Notes: a model not told the origin generated them from the letters alone. Counted from the first letter of the stretch, positions 19,731 through 32,600 are shown. The stretch is DNA of 64,000 nucleotides from Acinetobacter sp. NIPH 298 (GCF_000369505.1 NZ_KB850055.1:1917513-1981512), one strand, 5' to 3'. Made by a program: numbers and translations.

Positions 19731-20783
19731 TTAACTTTGCTCAGAAAGGAGCTTCGTTTCCCAACGATTGGCACGTCTGAATGTTCCTAGATCATTAAAT
19801 CTCACGCCCATATCACGCATGACTTTGTGCGCAACAGGAGCCGTCATTTGTCGAAGATAAAACGGTTCTTTAACCACAAAGTGATGAATCGCATGTGTCG
19901 AACCAAAATTAAAACAAAATAACTGGAATGGCATCATCCACCATGGCTTGAGGACTTGAGTTTGCTGAATCACATTGCCCAACTCGACATCGCCGTAGTA
20001 ATGCATATTACTGGTCACAAAATGTAAGCAGAAAGTACGTAATACATTCGGTGCAATCCAAACAACCGTTAAGATATTTACTACATGCATCACTTGTAAC
20101 GTAGTAGCCGACCATAAAATTGAAGTATCTGCCAACATTGCGACCAAGTTAACTGCATGGTAGCCCAAAAACACATACCAAAGAGACCAGTGAATGATAC
20201 CTAATGGGAAATAGGCTTTGAAACTACGCTTCAAAATCATTTTGCGTACCGTCCAGTTATTCGCAGAAATGACTCGGAATAACACGGCTAGCCCATTATC
20301 ACCTGTCGCAAAGAAACGGCGGATCCCCCAGACATCGCCATTACCTAAAGCTCTTTCTTCAATATCATGTTCAGTACCAGACATTTTATGATGATTAAAA
20401 TGCAACTCTCGGCGCGCCCATGGATTAATCGTGCTTGGACGAGCCAACCACACCAATCCCATCATCAAATGATGTGCCCACGGTTTTTTACGGAAATACA
20501 TCCAGTGAATCAAATCATGTTCTAATTCATGGGTTAAAGAAGCAAAAAAAGCAATCAGTGGAATCGTCCACCAGACAGAGAGTTGGTGTACGATATAAAA
20601 GTAAGCCGTCACGCCCATACCCGCTAAAGCAAAAGCCAAAATCAGGGCACCTATAGTATTTTGATGCTTCAAAATAGAATATTTTTTTCTTAATGCAACA
20701 CCTTCTGCGTTTACTACTTTTTTAATATATTCCGTCTTTTCTGCATCTGTCCAACCAGATGAGTCTTGGTAAGTGTAACTCAT
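19731..20783 (-). CDS. Membrane fatty-acid desaturase-type di-iron enzyme
   Basis: 350 residues with four or more membrane segments and three His clusters: HELEHD (about residue 84), HFNHH (about 128) and HAIHH (about 293). These ligate the di-iron centre of the desaturase/hydroxylase superfamily. The substrate is not predictable; an acyl chain is likely. It is transcribed divergently from the AraC-type regulator, and its promoter carries a direct-repeat block that recurs upstream of the FadL operon at 25.8 kb. Confidence 0.88.
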   Translation of the reverse strand: MSYTYQDSSGWTDAEKTEYIKKVVNAEGVALRKKYSILKHQNTIGALILAFALAGMGVTAYFYIVHQLSVWWTIPLIAFFASLTHELEHDLIHWMYFRKKPWAHHLMMGLVWLARPSTINPWARRELHFNHHKMSGTEHDIEERALGNGDVWGIRRFFATGDNGLAVLFRVISANNWTVRKMILKRSFKAYFPLGIIHWSLWYVFLGYHAVNLVAMLADTSILWSATTLQVMHVVNILTVVWIAPNVLRTFCLHFVTSNMHYYGDVELGNVIQQTQVLKPWWMMPFQLFCFNFGSTHAIHHFVVKEPFYLRQMTAPVAHKVMRDMGVRFNDLGTFRRANRWETKLLSEQS

Positions 20784-20839
20784 AAAATTTTCCTTGGTTC
20801 TTCCAATACCCCTACTGTATTTGTATCGCTTTGAATATA

Positions 20840-20880
20840 CTTAACTCAAAATGCCAAACTATTGGCTGTTGACGCCAACT
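20840..20880 (-). promoter_or_regulatory. Putative AraC-type operator, desaturase promoter
   Basis: It holds a GCCAA direct repeat at 20853-20857 and 20874-20878, a 21-bp step, within a block starting CTTAACTC. The block matches 25836-25876 at roughly three quarters of positions. It lies 57-97 nt upstream of the desaturase start. Confidence 0.7.
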
Positions 20881-20971
20881 TATTGTTATTCACAAAAATA
20901 AGCAGAAAATCTTGGAGTAAAACCTTTTATACTTGTCATCGGAATCTGATTTATACGTTATAGGATATAAC

Positions 20972-21991
20972 ATGTCACAGACAGCAACAGCACTGACCAG
21001 TTGGGTGAAAGCAATTCAAAAAGCCCTTGAAAAAGCAGGCTGTGATAGTCAAGAGTTATTGAAGCAAGCAGGCTTGGACATTCAAGTTTTGAATGATCCC
21101 AATGCCAGATATTCACTAGAGCAGACTGCACATTTATGGCGTTTATCTGTTGAAGCTACGCAGGACTCCTGTTTTGGACTTAAAGTTGCCAGTCAGGTCA
21201 ATCACCATACCTTTCATGTTCTTGGGAACTCACTGAATACCAGTGTGACACTCAAAGAAATGTTTGGACGAATCATTCGTTATTTTCGTTTAGTGACCAA
21301 TATTCCTGAACTCGAATTTTTTAGCAAAGGCAGCAACCACTATTTCTTAATCCATGTGCCTGAACAAGTCCAACCAGAAGCAATCGACGCTTTTATTTCT
21401 GTATTTATTCGGGCTTCTCGGGCGTTACAAGGCTCTGATTTCTCGCCATTACGCATCGAACTGCGTCGCTCCGAACCCGCAGACCTCGAGACTTATCAAA
21501 GTATTCTAAAAACACCTATCGTTTTTAATGCGCCAAAGGACATGATGGTGTTTGATACAGCCAGCATCGAACAGCCCTTAGACGGTGCAAACCCTGAGCT
21601 GACGCAAGAATATGATGAAATCATCATGCGTTATCTCGCTCGCTTTGATAAAGAAAATATACTTGCCCGAGTGAAGCTAAAACTCATTGAACGCTTATCT
21701 ACTGGGGAAATACACCAACAAGAGATTGCCAAAAGTCTAGGCTTGAGCATTCGTAGTTTGCAACGGAAACTGTCTGAGGAAAAAACAACTTTTAGCGAGT
21801 TATTGGATAACACAAGGCAAGAGTTGGCCATGTCGTATATCAAGAACATTGCTTATAGTATTACTGAAATTGCTTATATTCTCGGGTTTACTGATGTGAG
21901 TAGTTTCTCTCGCGCTTTTCGACGTTGGACCAATTTCTCGCCAGTAAAATATCGTGATAATAATATTTCCAATCCATTGTCCAATCACTAA
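20972..21991 (+). CDS. AraC-family regulator with arabinose-binding-like N-terminal domain
   Basis: 339 residues from the ATG at 20972, which has AGGAT 8 nt upstream; a TTG at 20933 is less likely. The N-terminal two thirds resemble the 'Arabinose_bd' sensor of the OruR/ArgR-like branch. The C-terminal double helix-turn-helix is clear: IHQQEIAKSLGLSIRSLQRKL and SITEIAYILGFTDVSSFSRAFRRW. It lies between the desaturase and the amidohydrolase operon, and both have a matching direct-repeat site. It is therefore their likely regulator; the ligand is unknown but may be a lipid. Confidence 0.9.
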   Translation: MSQTATALTSWVKAIQKALEKAGCDSQELLKQAGLDIQVLNDPNARYSLEQTAHLWRLSVEATQDSCFGLKVASQVNHHTFHVLGNSLNTSVTLKEMFGRIIRYFRLVTNIPELEFFSKGSNHYFLIHVPEQVQPEAIDAFISVFIRASRALQGSDFSPLRIELRRSEPADLETYQSILKTPIVFNAPKDMMVFDTASIEQPLDGANPELTQEYDEIIMRYLARFDKENILARVKLKLIERLSTGEIHQQEIAKSLGLSIRSLQRKLSEEKTTFSELLDNTRQELAMSYIKNIAYSITEIAYILGFTDVSSFSRAFRRWTNFSPVKYRDNNISNPLSNH

Positions 21992-22006
21992 AAATAAAAT
22001 AGATAA

Positions 22007-22042
22007 AAAAACGGATACATCTGATTGGATGTATCCGTTTTT
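22007..22042. terminator. Bidirectional terminator, AraC gene and amidohydrolase
   Basis: A 15-bp stem AAAAACGGATACATC / GATGTATCCGTTTTT between convergent genes. Confidence 0.9.
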
Positions 22043-22053
22043 AAATGAATCAA

Positions 22054-23427
22054 TTATTGCTTATTTAATAATTCCAACATTGAAACGGTGATCACTTTCA
22101 CCCCTACAGGTAGTGCTTTTAAGTCCACCACATAGTCTGAACTATGCGGTACATAAGGCATAGGCTTACCCTGTTTAATTGCATTTGCAAATACGACTGG
22201 ATCTGCTACACCGACGAACATGAAATTAAATGGAACGTCGGTGTGCTCACCTAATAAATGATGCACATCTTCCGATCCCATAAATGCGGGGTATTCTGTT
22301 AATACTTTTTTATCCCCTAACAATGCCTTCAAGGGTGCATTTAAGCGTGTTGAAAACGCTTTATGGTTGACTACGGGCGTGGTTGAACCTTTCATTGTAA
22401 TCTGAGGAAGTTGCTCTTTTGACATGCCTTGCGTTTGAGCCACACCATCACTCACGGCATGGATATGGTTCACCATCGTGTCGCGGACTTTTGCATCAAA
22501 CCAGCGCAGATTCATCTTTACCAACGCAGAGGACGGTACCACATTATTGGCACTACCAGCTTGAACTGAACCCACAGATAAGGTTGCAGGTTTCTGTGCA
22601 TCAATAAAATTACCTGTAATACCTTGATATTGCGTGATGGCATTGGCTGCCATATTAATTGGGTTTTTAGTCAAATGAGGAGTAGAACCATGTCCCGGCA
22701 CTCCTTTAAATAAAACATCAATTTGGTCTGTCCCTGCCATTCTTGGACCTGGCGCATTGATGACAACCCCTACTGGCGCAGGCACAGTATGAACAGCAAA
22801 GAAATAGTCTGGTTTAGGCAGGTTATATTTGCTCCACAACCCCTCTGTGACCATTGCTTTAGCCCCAGTGACTTCCTCTTCAGCAGGTTGTGCAACCAAG
22901 ATAATCGTACCGCGCCACTCTTTTTTCAGCGCCACCAAGGTACGTGCCATACCTAACATCCATGTGACATGGGCATCATGACCACACATATGTGCCACAG
23001 GCGTTTCTGTTCCATCCTTCAATTTGACGCGAACTTTACTGGCATATGGCAAACCTGTCGCTTCCTCTACCGTATTGGCATCCATATCAGCACGATACAT
23101 GATAGTTGGACCCTCTCCATTTTTGAGAACGCCCACTACACCCGTCTGTGCAATACCTGTTTTAACATCAAAGCCCAGTGATTTAAGCTCTTTGGCCACA
23201 ATCGCTGCTGTACGCGTTTCCATAAAAGCCAATTCAGGATGTTGATGAATATCTTTATAGACTTTACTGAGCCAATCTGTTTGTCCATCAATCATTGAAA
23301 TAGCTTTGACAGAAACAGCAGGTAAACTGTGTGGTACATTCTCTGTACTTTGGGCGTTCACCACGCCGCTTAAGGCAAGTGCGGAAAACCCAACCAATTG
23401 ACATAAATTTTTGGCTATACGCTTCAT
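22054..23427 (-). CDS. Exported M20-family amidohydrolase (aminoacylase/hippurate hydrolase-like)
   Basis: 457 residues. A signal peptide (cleavage after VVNA) shows export, unlike most M20 relatives, which are cytosolic. Metal ligands and catalytic residues are visible: HQHPELAF, MYRADMDAN, MCGHDAHV (about residues 146-153), QPAEEE with the general base, the dimerisation lid, and late HSSDYVV. The family hydrolyses N-acyl amino acids and related amides. It is the last gene of the FadL-symporter-amidohydrolase operon, 27 nt after the symporter. Confidence 0.9.
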   Translation of the reverse strand: MKRIAKNLCQLVGFSALALSGVVNAQSTENVPHSLPAVSVKAISMIDGQTDWLSKVYKDIHQHPELAFMETRTAAIVAKELKSLGFDVKTGIAQTGVVGVLKNGEGPTIMYRADMDANTVEEATGLPYASKVRVKLKDGTETPVAHMCGHDAHVTWMLGMARTLVALKKEWRGTIILVAQPAEEEVTGAKAMVTEGLWSKYNLPKPDYFFAVHTVPAPVGVVINAPGPRMAGTDQIDVLFKGVPGHGSTPHLTKNPINMAANAITQYQGITGNFIDAQKPATLSVGSVQAGSANNVVPSSALVKMNLRWFDAKVRDTMVNHIHAVSDGVAQTQGMSKEQLPQITMKGSTTPVVNHKAFSTRLNAPLKALLGDKKVLTEYPAFMGSEDVHHLLGEHTDVPFNFMFVGVADPVVFANAIKQGKPMPYVPHSSDYVVDLKALPVGVKVITVSMLELLNKQ

Positions 23428-23454
23428 GAAATTATTCCTTTATTACATATACCG

Positions 23455-24351
23455 TTAAACTCGATTCACAACGTTGTTGACGCTTTGTTGTAACTCTCTC
23501 TTTTCTAGTTTATTCAACAACATACCAAATAAAGCGGCCATGATATACATGAATATTGAGTAAATTGCGGCAGGCATCGCAGCCATTGAACTCGCCATCA
23601 CAGTAAGTGCAATTGTTAATGCTAATGTCCCGTTGTGAATACCGATTTCAAAGGCACAAGCCTTGGCTTGAAAGCGGTTAATACCAAATAAACGCGGTAC
23701 AAAATAACCCACTGCTAAACTACAAATACAGAAAACAAAGGTTGCACCACCGACTTGTCCGATATAAGTCATCAGCTTTTGATAATCTTTAGCGATCGCT
23801 AAGGTGACAATAAACAGTAAAAATACGATTGCAAAAATACGCACAGGTTTATGCAGTTTCTCTGAGAAGTTTGGCGCAAGATGACGGATAAACATCCCAA
23901 CAATTACAGGCACCAAGATCAATGCAAACACTTGAACAATCTTGGAAAATTGTAAACCGACCTCTTGAGAACTGGTCATAAAATGTTGCAATGAAAAGTT
24001 CACAATCAACGGCAATGTAAAGGCAGCAATGATTGAATTTACCGCAGTCAACGTCACATTGAGTGCCACATCACCTTTAAATAAATAGCTATACAAGTTT
24101 GCGGTAGGGCCACCAGGTGATGCCGCAAGCAACATAAGCCCCACAGAAATCATCGGTGGTAAAACAAATATTTTACAGATCATAAATGCGATACCCACCA
24201 AAACAATCAATTGGCAGAATAAAGCAATAAATACAGCCTTCGGGTGCTGACGAACGCGTTTAAAATCATTCGGTGTAAGTTCTAACCCAAGACCAACCAT
24301 CACAACGGCAAGTGCCATCGGCAAAAATACGGTAATTAATACTGAATCCAT
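23455..24351 (-). CDS. Bile acid:sodium symporter (BASS) family transporter
   Basis: 298 residues with about nine or ten membrane segments. It carries the BASS signatures LLAASPGGPTANLYSYLFKGDVALNVTLTAVNS and FEIGIHNGTLALTIAL. Relatives move organic anions (bile acids, pantoate, oxo-acids) with sodium. In context it may take up an organic acid released by the exported amidohydrolase. It is 43 nt after the FadL gene and 27 nt before the amidohydrolase. Confidence 0.9.
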   Translation of the reverse strand: MDSVLITVFLPMALAVVMVGLGLELTPNDFKRVRQHPKAVFIALFCQLIVLVGIAFMICKIFVLPPMISVGLMLLAASPGGPTANLYSYLFKGDVALNVTLTAVNSIIAAFTLPLIVNFSLQHFMTSSQEVGLQFSKIVQVFALILVPVIVGMFIRHLAPNFSEKLHKPVRIFAIVFLLFIVTLAIAKDYQKLMTYIGQVGGATFVFCICSLAVGYFVPRLFGINRFQAKACAFEIGIHNGTLALTIALTVMASSMAAMPAAIYSIFMYIMAALFGMLLNKLEKRELQQSVNNVVNRV

Positions 24352-24394
24352 GAGCGAAATTCCATTCGTTAAAATAATAGTTAAGGTATTTTAT

Positions 24395-25777
24395 TTAAAA
24401 TTTATAGCCAATCTTGAGGCCATACCCAATCGAATGATTGTCCTTAAATTCTGAAACATAGTAATCACTGCCCGCCTGTGCACCGAGCTGACCTTTGGCA
24501 TCTCCTAACCAAAAGTACTTCATACCACCAGAAATAAAATACTGTGGGGTTGGGCTGTATTGCGCACCCAGCCCGATGTTGTAATATCCCTTAGACGGCC
24601 CACCTGTTGAAACTTTCTCTCCAGCCCCAGAGTCCCACCCTACGGAAGCTGAACCAAACAATTTCGGAGACAAGCGCTGTCCAATACCGAGATTTCCAGA
24701 CCATTGATCTTCAAAGTAATGCACTAGACCAAAACCTTCAGGGCTACTTGGGGTTGCCAACACACCAATCGCTTTAGAAATCTCTCCAAAACGATAAGGT
24801 TGGTACTTAAAACCACTCCAATGTACCCAACGGACATTACCAAATAACAAAGTTCCCGGGCGCAAACCTGTTTGGAAATCAAAATTGACTGAATCTGGGG
24901 ATCTAAACTTGGTTGTGCCTGAGTTTTTAGTTTCAGGCAAATCATCAAAAGCTTCATTCAATTGTGCTTTTTTCTCTTGCGTCATCATTCCCATCGAGAT
25001 CAAATGATCTAAATGTTGATCAACAAAATCCCGTCCTTGGGTTGTATTTAACATATCAATGATGGGAGCATTCTCAGTTGCATTGACTTTATGAACAATC
25101 GCAGAACGATAGGTTAAAGAGGTTTTGATGGCTTTTTCTGGAATTTGATAGGCGAAACCAGCAAGCCAGCCCCAATCGCCAATGATATCGGTATGCGCGT
25201 CATAACCGTTATAAAGGCTATATACATCGCCCCTTAACTCAACACGACTTTTAAAAGTTTGATAAGTTGGGCCAGCATAAAAATTCCAGTTCTTATTCGG
25301 TTGATAACCAAAGATCAGACTTAAATTTTGCATATTAAATCTGGCATTAGAGTTACCCGTTGGAATCTTGCCACCCGTTGCTTCAGCAAGTTTTGTAGTA
25401 GTCATGCCCGGTATCACATTATCATTCGCTGACGCAACAAAACTATTTTTCCCTGAATATGCAGTATCAGAACCAAAGGGCTGGTCATACAGTAAACCAA
25501 AGGAAAATTCTGGGGAAAGCTGTAATTTTAATGCAGTAGATGGTCGATAATCCGTATTTGCAATATCAGACATTGAAGCACGAGCTTTGTTTAAACCAGC
25601 TTCCTGACCTTGCAGTGATGCATCCGATATCGTTAAGCCAGCCTCATAATAATTGCCCGGTTGAAGAAATGGGGCAATCGATTGTCCTGTTCTATCAAAA
25701 GCTGCGGCATGAAGTGAGCCTGAACACAGTAAAGCGATGGCGGTCGCCAGTGCTTTCTTTTTCGTCATATGATTCAT
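24395..25777 (-). CDS. OmpP1/FadL-family outer-membrane transporter (first copy)
   Basis: About 460 residues from the ATG at 25777, which has AGGACGG upstream; another ATG lies at 25804. The signal peptide ends at LHAAA|FDRTGQSIAPF. The hatch region and barrel repeats are of the FadL type, ending in YGLKIGYKF with a C-terminal aromatic. FadL proteins let hydrophobic compounds cross the outer membrane. It is the first gene of the operon with the symporter and amidohydrolase, and a paralogue of the protein at 40.5 kb (shared GQSI-PFL-GNY start and same C-terminus). Confidence 0.9.
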   Translation of the reverse strand: MNHMTKKKALATAIALLCSGSLHAAAFDRTGQSIAPFLQPGNYYEAGLTISDASLQGQEAGLNKARASMSDIANTDYRPSTALKLQLSPEFSFGLLYDQPFGSDTAYSGKNSFVASANDNVIPGMTTTKLAEATGGKIPTGNSNARFNMQNLSLIFGYQPNKNWNFYAGPTYQTFKSRVELRGDVYSLYNGYDAHTDIIGDWGWLAGFAYQIPEKAIKTSLTYRSAIVHKVNATENAPIIDMLNTTQGRDFVDQHLDHLISMGMMTQEKKAQLNEAFDDLPETKNSGTTKFRSPDSVNFDFQTGLRPGTLLFGNVRWVHWSGFKYQPYRFGEISKAIGVLATPSSPEGFGLVHYFEDQWSGNLGIGQRLSPKLFGSASVGWDSGAGEKVSTGGPSKGYYNIGLGAQYSPTPQYFISGGMKYFWLGDAKGQLGAQAGSDYYVSEFKDNHSIGYGLKIGYKF

Positions 25778-25835
25778 TGATCCGTCCTGGACTTTTCTTT
25801 TCATCTGTTACTTTATTTATATTTATATTTATGCG

Positions 25836-25876
25836 CTTAACTCCAAACGCCAAATACTTGTCTGCTGATGCCAATC
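25836..25876 (-). promoter_or_regulatory. Putative AraC-type operator, FadL-operon promoter
   Basis: A GCCAA direct repeat lies at 25849-25853 and 25870-25874 (21-bp step), inside a block that begins CTTAACTC and matches 20840-20880. Measured from the ATG at 25777 it is 59-99 nt upstream, almost the same distance as the copy at the desaturase. Confidence 0.7.
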
Positions 25877-25964
25877 TCCTTTTCAATCCATCAACATATA
25901 ACAGACATCAAGATCGAGCGAAATAAACAGAAGATAAATAACAAAATTACATAGCAACAGACTG

Positions 25965-26002
25965 AAAAAAGCCAACCACGCATCTGCTGCTTTGGTTGGC
26001 TT
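25965..26002 (-). terminator. Terminator of the amino-acid permease
   Basis: Stem AAGCCAACCA / TGGTTGGCTT, followed on the minus strand by a T-run. It lies 15 nt past the permease stop. Confidence 0.85.
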
Positions 26003-26016
26003 AGAATGAATTTGAA

Positions 26017-27501
26017 TTATTTATTTTTATAAAAAAGATAGTAGCTCGCATAACACGCCATAATAAATAAGATACAGCAAATAAAACCCACTTGCATTGA
26101 AGGGTCAGTCACCATACTGATACACGTGATGGTACAAAATACGCCGCCTAAAATTGGCGTCAATGGGAATAAAGGAGCTGCAAACTTGAGATCTTTTACT
26201 GTATGACCTGATTTGATCCATTGGCGACGGAAATTAAACTGGCTAATACAAACCGTAATCCACACCACCACCATGGTAAATGCGGCGACACCCAACAGAT
26301 TCTTAAAAATCGTTTCAGGCGCGAAATGTTCTGATAATAGTCCCGGAATTGCGCCAAACATCGTCACCACGATCGCAACAATCGGAGTTCCTGAAGCAGT
26401 CAAGGTAGAAAATACTTTCGGTAACTGTTTTTTGATTGAAAGTGACCACATCATTCGAGAGGCTGCAAACAACCCTGAGTTGGCCGCTGAAAGTAATGCA
26501 GTAATGATCACAAAACGAATAATATCTTCTGCGTATGGAATCCCAATATAATTAAACACCGTCACGAATGGGCTATTGCTGATGCCACTTGAATTGAGCC
26601 CTGCCATTTCATAAGGAAGTAATGCGCAAATCACCACGATGGTACCCACAAAGAAAATCAGTAAGCGCCAAATGGCGGCATTAATTGCTTTAGGTACGGT
26701 TTTAGATGGGTTTTCTGCTTCACCCGCTGCAACCCCGATCAATTCGGTGCCAGAAAAGGCGAAGTTCACAATCAGCATGGTCGCAAAAATTGGAAAGATC
26801 CCTTGTGGAAACCAGCCGTGCTCAGTGAGTTTGCTAAATAGTGGTGCTGATTCATGTCCTTGATAAGGGATGAATCCAAAAATAGTGACTAAACCCAAAC
26901 CGATAAAACAGATAATCGCCAGCACTTTGACTAGCGACAACCAAAACTCAGATTCAGCAAAAAGCCGTGTTGAACTAATGTTCAGCGTAAAGACTAAACC
27001 CGCAAATAAAAGCGTCCATGTCCACATCGAAACCGAAGGAAACCACTCCTGCATCAATAATGCAGCCGCAGTAAACTCTGTGCCGAGTGTCGCGGTCCAT
27101 GTCAACCAATACAACCACGTCACCATGTAACCTGTACCGGGTCCTATATAGGTTCTCGCGTATTCACCAAAAGAACCTGAAACAGGCATATGTACCGCTA
27201 ACTCACCTAGGCATAGCATAACCATGTATGCAATCACCCCACCAAGTAAGTAAGCTAAAATAGCGCCTACCGGACCTGCCTGAGAAATAACATCTCCCGA
27301 ACCCAAAAATAATCCTGTACCAATCGCACCACCCAATGAAAGCATGACCAAATGACGCTTGGTCATGGCACGTTTTAAGGGTTGACCGACCACTATTTCT
27401 GATGAAGAAATATTTGATGGATTGGATGTGTCTTGCTGGGGCACATACTGCCCCTCCAAAACATCTCCCGATAGAAATGTCTTTTCATTATTGTTACTCA
27501 T
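26017..27501 (-). CDS. APC-superfamily amino-acid permease (AAT family)
   Basis: 494 residues with a polar 45-residue N-terminal tail and about 12 membrane helices. The conserved helix-1 region reads HLVMLSLGGAIGTGLFLGSG, followed by GGVIAYMVMLCLGELAVHMPVSGSF and the FSGTELIGVAAGEAENP loop of the AAT group. It is a proton-driven amino-acid importer. It follows astE by 172 nt on the same strand, so arginine, ornithine or a related amino acid is a reasonable guess, not a proof. Confidence 0.88.
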   Translation of the reverse strand: MSNNNEKTFLSGDVLEGQYVPQQDTSNPSNISSSEIVVGQPLKRAMTKRHLVMLSLGGAIGTGLFLGSGDVISQAGPVGAILAYLLGGVIAYMVMLCLGELAVHMPVSGSFGEYARTYIGPGTGYMVTWLYWLTWTATLGTEFTAAALLMQEWFPSVSMWTWTLLFAGLVFTLNISSTRLFAESEFWLSLVKVLAIICFIGLGLVTIFGFIPYQGHESAPLFSKLTEHGWFPQGIFPIFATMLIVNFAFSGTELIGVAAGEAENPSKTVPKAINAAIWRLLIFFVGTIVVICALLPYEMAGLNSSGISNSPFVTVFNYIGIPYAEDIIRFVIITALLSAANSGLFAASRMMWSLSIKKQLPKVFSTLTASGTPIVAIVVTMFGAIPGLLSEHFAPETIFKNLLGVAAFTMVVVWITVCISQFNFRRQWIKSGHTVKDLKFAAPLFPLTPILGGVFCTITCISMVTDPSMQVGFICCILFIMACYASYYLFYKNK

Positions 27502-27673
27502 ACACGATCACTCCAACGATATTCTTATGACAACCTGTCCTTGCTGTTTCAATTTCTTACACTTATATCCAACGGATATTTTCTTTCTGCTTTTTTGTTA
27601 CTGATCGTGCATTTTTAAACTCCATGTATGCTTATTCCTTAACAACATCTAAGCGATGTCTAAGCGTTCAATC

Positions 27674-28648
27674 CTATTCAATTTCTTTTAAAATTAGCCC
27701 TGCTCTCAATCCAATTTTCACATTTGGATTTGGAAATAAAATCCACACTTGTTGGTCATGAATCACCGTATTTCCAGCGTGTTGAGTTGCAATCAATTCG
27801 CCTTTCTCAAAACGAGAAAAATTTGGCGCATCTGCATTTAACTTGAGTTGGAAGTCTTCACTTTGCTTTAAAATCGAATCCACCACTTTAAATTGGCGGA
27901 TGCTTGGCTTCTGCCGCACAGGCAATGCCTGACCTGACAGCACTGCACGTAATACCTGATCAATAGCAGCAAATTCTGATAACTCATTTTGACCGAAGGG
28001 TTTTGCCTTGCCTAACTCCAAAGTGCTACTGGCTGCCTGAAAAGTTTCAGCGGTGAAGTGAGTAAAGGTTTTACCTGCTGCATTGTGATAGACCAAGGCA
28101 TCAAGGTCAGCAGCATTGAGACTTTGAATCAAGAAATCATCGTAAGCTTGAACTTGATAGGGAAATAAAGCGAAAACTGGCAATAAAGAACTACGAATTG
28201 CAGTATGCAAATCATAGTGATAACGCGCAGCATCTGGGTGACTTTGAGCAAAAAACTGCGCCGTCATCTGCTCAAGTTGTGCTGCTCGATACGTTTCTCG
28301 ATCTGGTGTGAGATGCTGATAAGCCCCACAAAACATCCGATTCATATCATTTTCAAGATAACGAACACCTTGGCGAATCGCTTCAGGATTGCCCAATACA
28401 AACAGCACCCGAGCCCCTAAAGTGAGGCGTTGGGTAAATAGGTCTTTGATGATGTTTGCGAGCAACTCGATCGGTGCAGTTTCATTGCCATGAATCCCAG
28501 CAGACAACACCATAGTCTTGCTATAGCTTGATTTTGGTGTGCATTGCAAAAGCCCTTCAGCAAGCCACTGCCATGTAAAGTCTGCTGTCTCACCCTGAGT
28601 TTGCTCAGGTGTTTGTTGTTCTAAGGTCAGTGTCAATAAATCAAGCAT
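27674..28648 (-). CDS. astE: Succinylglutamate desuccinylase
   Basis: Last step of the arginine succinyltransferase pathway: N-succinylglutamate to succinate and glutamate. It has 324 residues. The zinc site is visible in [15 protein letters not shown] (His and Glu ligands) and the later [12 protein letters not shown]; the catalytic Glu lies in [15 protein letters not shown]. Final gene of the ast operon, 44 nt after astB. Confidence 0.95.
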   Translation of the reverse strand: MLDLLTLTLEQQTPEQTQGETADFTWQWLAEGLLQCTPKSSYSKTMVLSAGIHGNETAPIELLANIIKDLFTQRLTLGARVLFVLGNPEAIRQGVRYLENDMNRMFCGAYQHLTPDRETYRAAQLEQMTAQFFAQSHPDAARYHYDLHTAIRSSLLPVFALFPYQVQAYDDFLIQSLNAADLDALVYHNAAGKTFTHFTAETFQAASSTLELGKAKPFGQNELSEFAAIDQVLRAVLSGQALPVRQKPSIRQFKVVDSILKQSEDFQLKLNADAPNFSRFEKGELIATQHAGNTVIHDQQVWILFPNPNVKIGLRAGLILKEIE

Positions 28649-28692
28649 GTACCTTTATCCTTAAAAGTCATTCCACAGACGATTTTCACATC

Positions 28693-30033
28693 CTATCTTT
28701 GAAAGTGATAAACCGAACCTAATGCTAATATTTTGGTTAACTCATCTAGCGCGGTACGGCTCTCGATCAATAAACTTGGGTCTGCTAAATCATCCTGAGT
28801 CAACTCATCACGATAATGCTGATCAACCCACTGATTCAGAGTTTTAAACAAAGCATCATTCATAAATAAATTCGGATTCACGGCAGCAAGCTCAGCTTCA
28901 TTGACCGCGACACGCAATCTTAAACACGCAGGTCCACCGCCGTTGCGCATACTTTCACGCAAATCAAAAACTTTCAGATCATCAATCGGCGTCCCCATCT
29001 GAATCATGTCATTCAAATAGCTCCACACTGCTTTGTTCTGGCGCGACTCTTCTGGCACAACGATACTCATTCCACCATCTGCACGCGTCAAAATTTGACT
29101 ATTGAACAAGTAAGTCGCGACAGCATCCTCAACCGTGACACGATTTTCGGGTACTTCAATCGAAATGAACGCTTGCTCAATCCCTGCCATTTTTTGACGA
29201 ATTGCATTCAATGCTTCGGCTTGATTTAAAAAAGCCTGTTCATGATGAAATAGCACCTGTTGATTACTCACGGCAATGACATCGTTATGAAACACGCCTT
29301 TATCAATCACCTCAGGATTTTGCTGAATGAATACCGTGCGTTTTGCATCTAGACGATGTAAACGCGCGATTGCTTCACTAGCTTCACGAGTTTGACGAGC
29401 AGGGAATTTTTGTGGTGCAACCACACCGCCGAATTGTTGCTGCCCATACACAAAAACTTGCACACCCTTTTGGTCATACCCACCCCCCAAACGGTTATGG
29501 TTGGCTGCACCCTCATCACCAAACAAAGCCGCTTCTGGCAATGCTTCATGATGCGTGAAATATACATCATTATTGAACATCGCTTGAAGGATACGTGTGG
29601 TCGTATGATGCTCAATTGATCGATGGAACTTATTATTTAAATTAGCGGCGGTAAAATGTACACGTCCATCAGCACTATCCGCAGATGGAGAAACCGTACA
29701 CGCATTTGCAGTCCACATCGATGATGCAGAACTTAAGGATGACAATAACGCAGGTGCAGTGCGCATCGCCTGTGTAATCACCTCAATATCGCTACCAGTA
29801 AAACCGAGACGGCGTAAGGTGGGTACATGGGGACGTTCTTGTGGCGCAAAAACACCCTGCTTAAGCCCTAAATCTGCAAGGGCTTTCATTTTCATCAAGC
29901 CTTGCTTGGCGGCTAATTTAGGGTTTGAGGCATTATTACGGTTTTTGGTCGATGCGACATTACCAAAGGATAAGCCTGCATAGTGGTGAGTTGGCCCAAC
30001 TAAACCATCAAAATTGATTTCATAACCTGACAT
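28693..30033 (-). CDS. astB: N-succinylarginine dihydrolase
   Basis: Second step: N2-succinylarginine to N2-succinylornithine, ammonia and CO2. 446 residues from the ATG at 30033, which is preceded by GGAG; an in-frame ATG at 30045 overlaps that site. The N-terminal [21 protein letters not shown] signature and [30 protein letters not shown] are diagnostic. It lies 33 nt after astD. Confidence 0.96.
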   Translation of the reverse strand: MSGYEINFDGLVGPTHHYAGLSFGNVASTKNRNNASNPKLAAKQGLMKMKALADLGLKQGVFAPQERPHVPTLRRLGFTGSDIEVITQAMRTAPALLSSLSSASSMWTANACTVSPSADSADGRVHFTAANLNNKFHRSIEHHTTTRILQAMFNNDVYFTHHEALPEAALFGDEGAANHNRLGGGYDQKGVQVFVYGQQQFGGVVAPQKFPARQTREASEAIARLHRLDAKRTVFIQQNPEVIDKGVFHNDVIAVSNQQVLFHHEQAFLNQAEALNAIRQKMAGIEQAFISIEVPENRVTVEDAVATYLFNSQILTRADGGMSIVVPEESRQNKAVWSYLNDMIQMGTPIDDLKVFDLRESMRNGGGPACLRLRVAVNEAELAAVNPNLFMNDALFKTLNQWVDQHYRDELTQDDLADPSLLIESRTALDELTKILALGSVYHFQR

Positions 30034-30066
30034 TTTTTTCTCCATATCGTCACGGCACGATTTAAC

Positions 30067-32579
<2,513 letters not shown>

Positions 32580-32600
32580 GGTTAGATGCTCACTAAAGAT

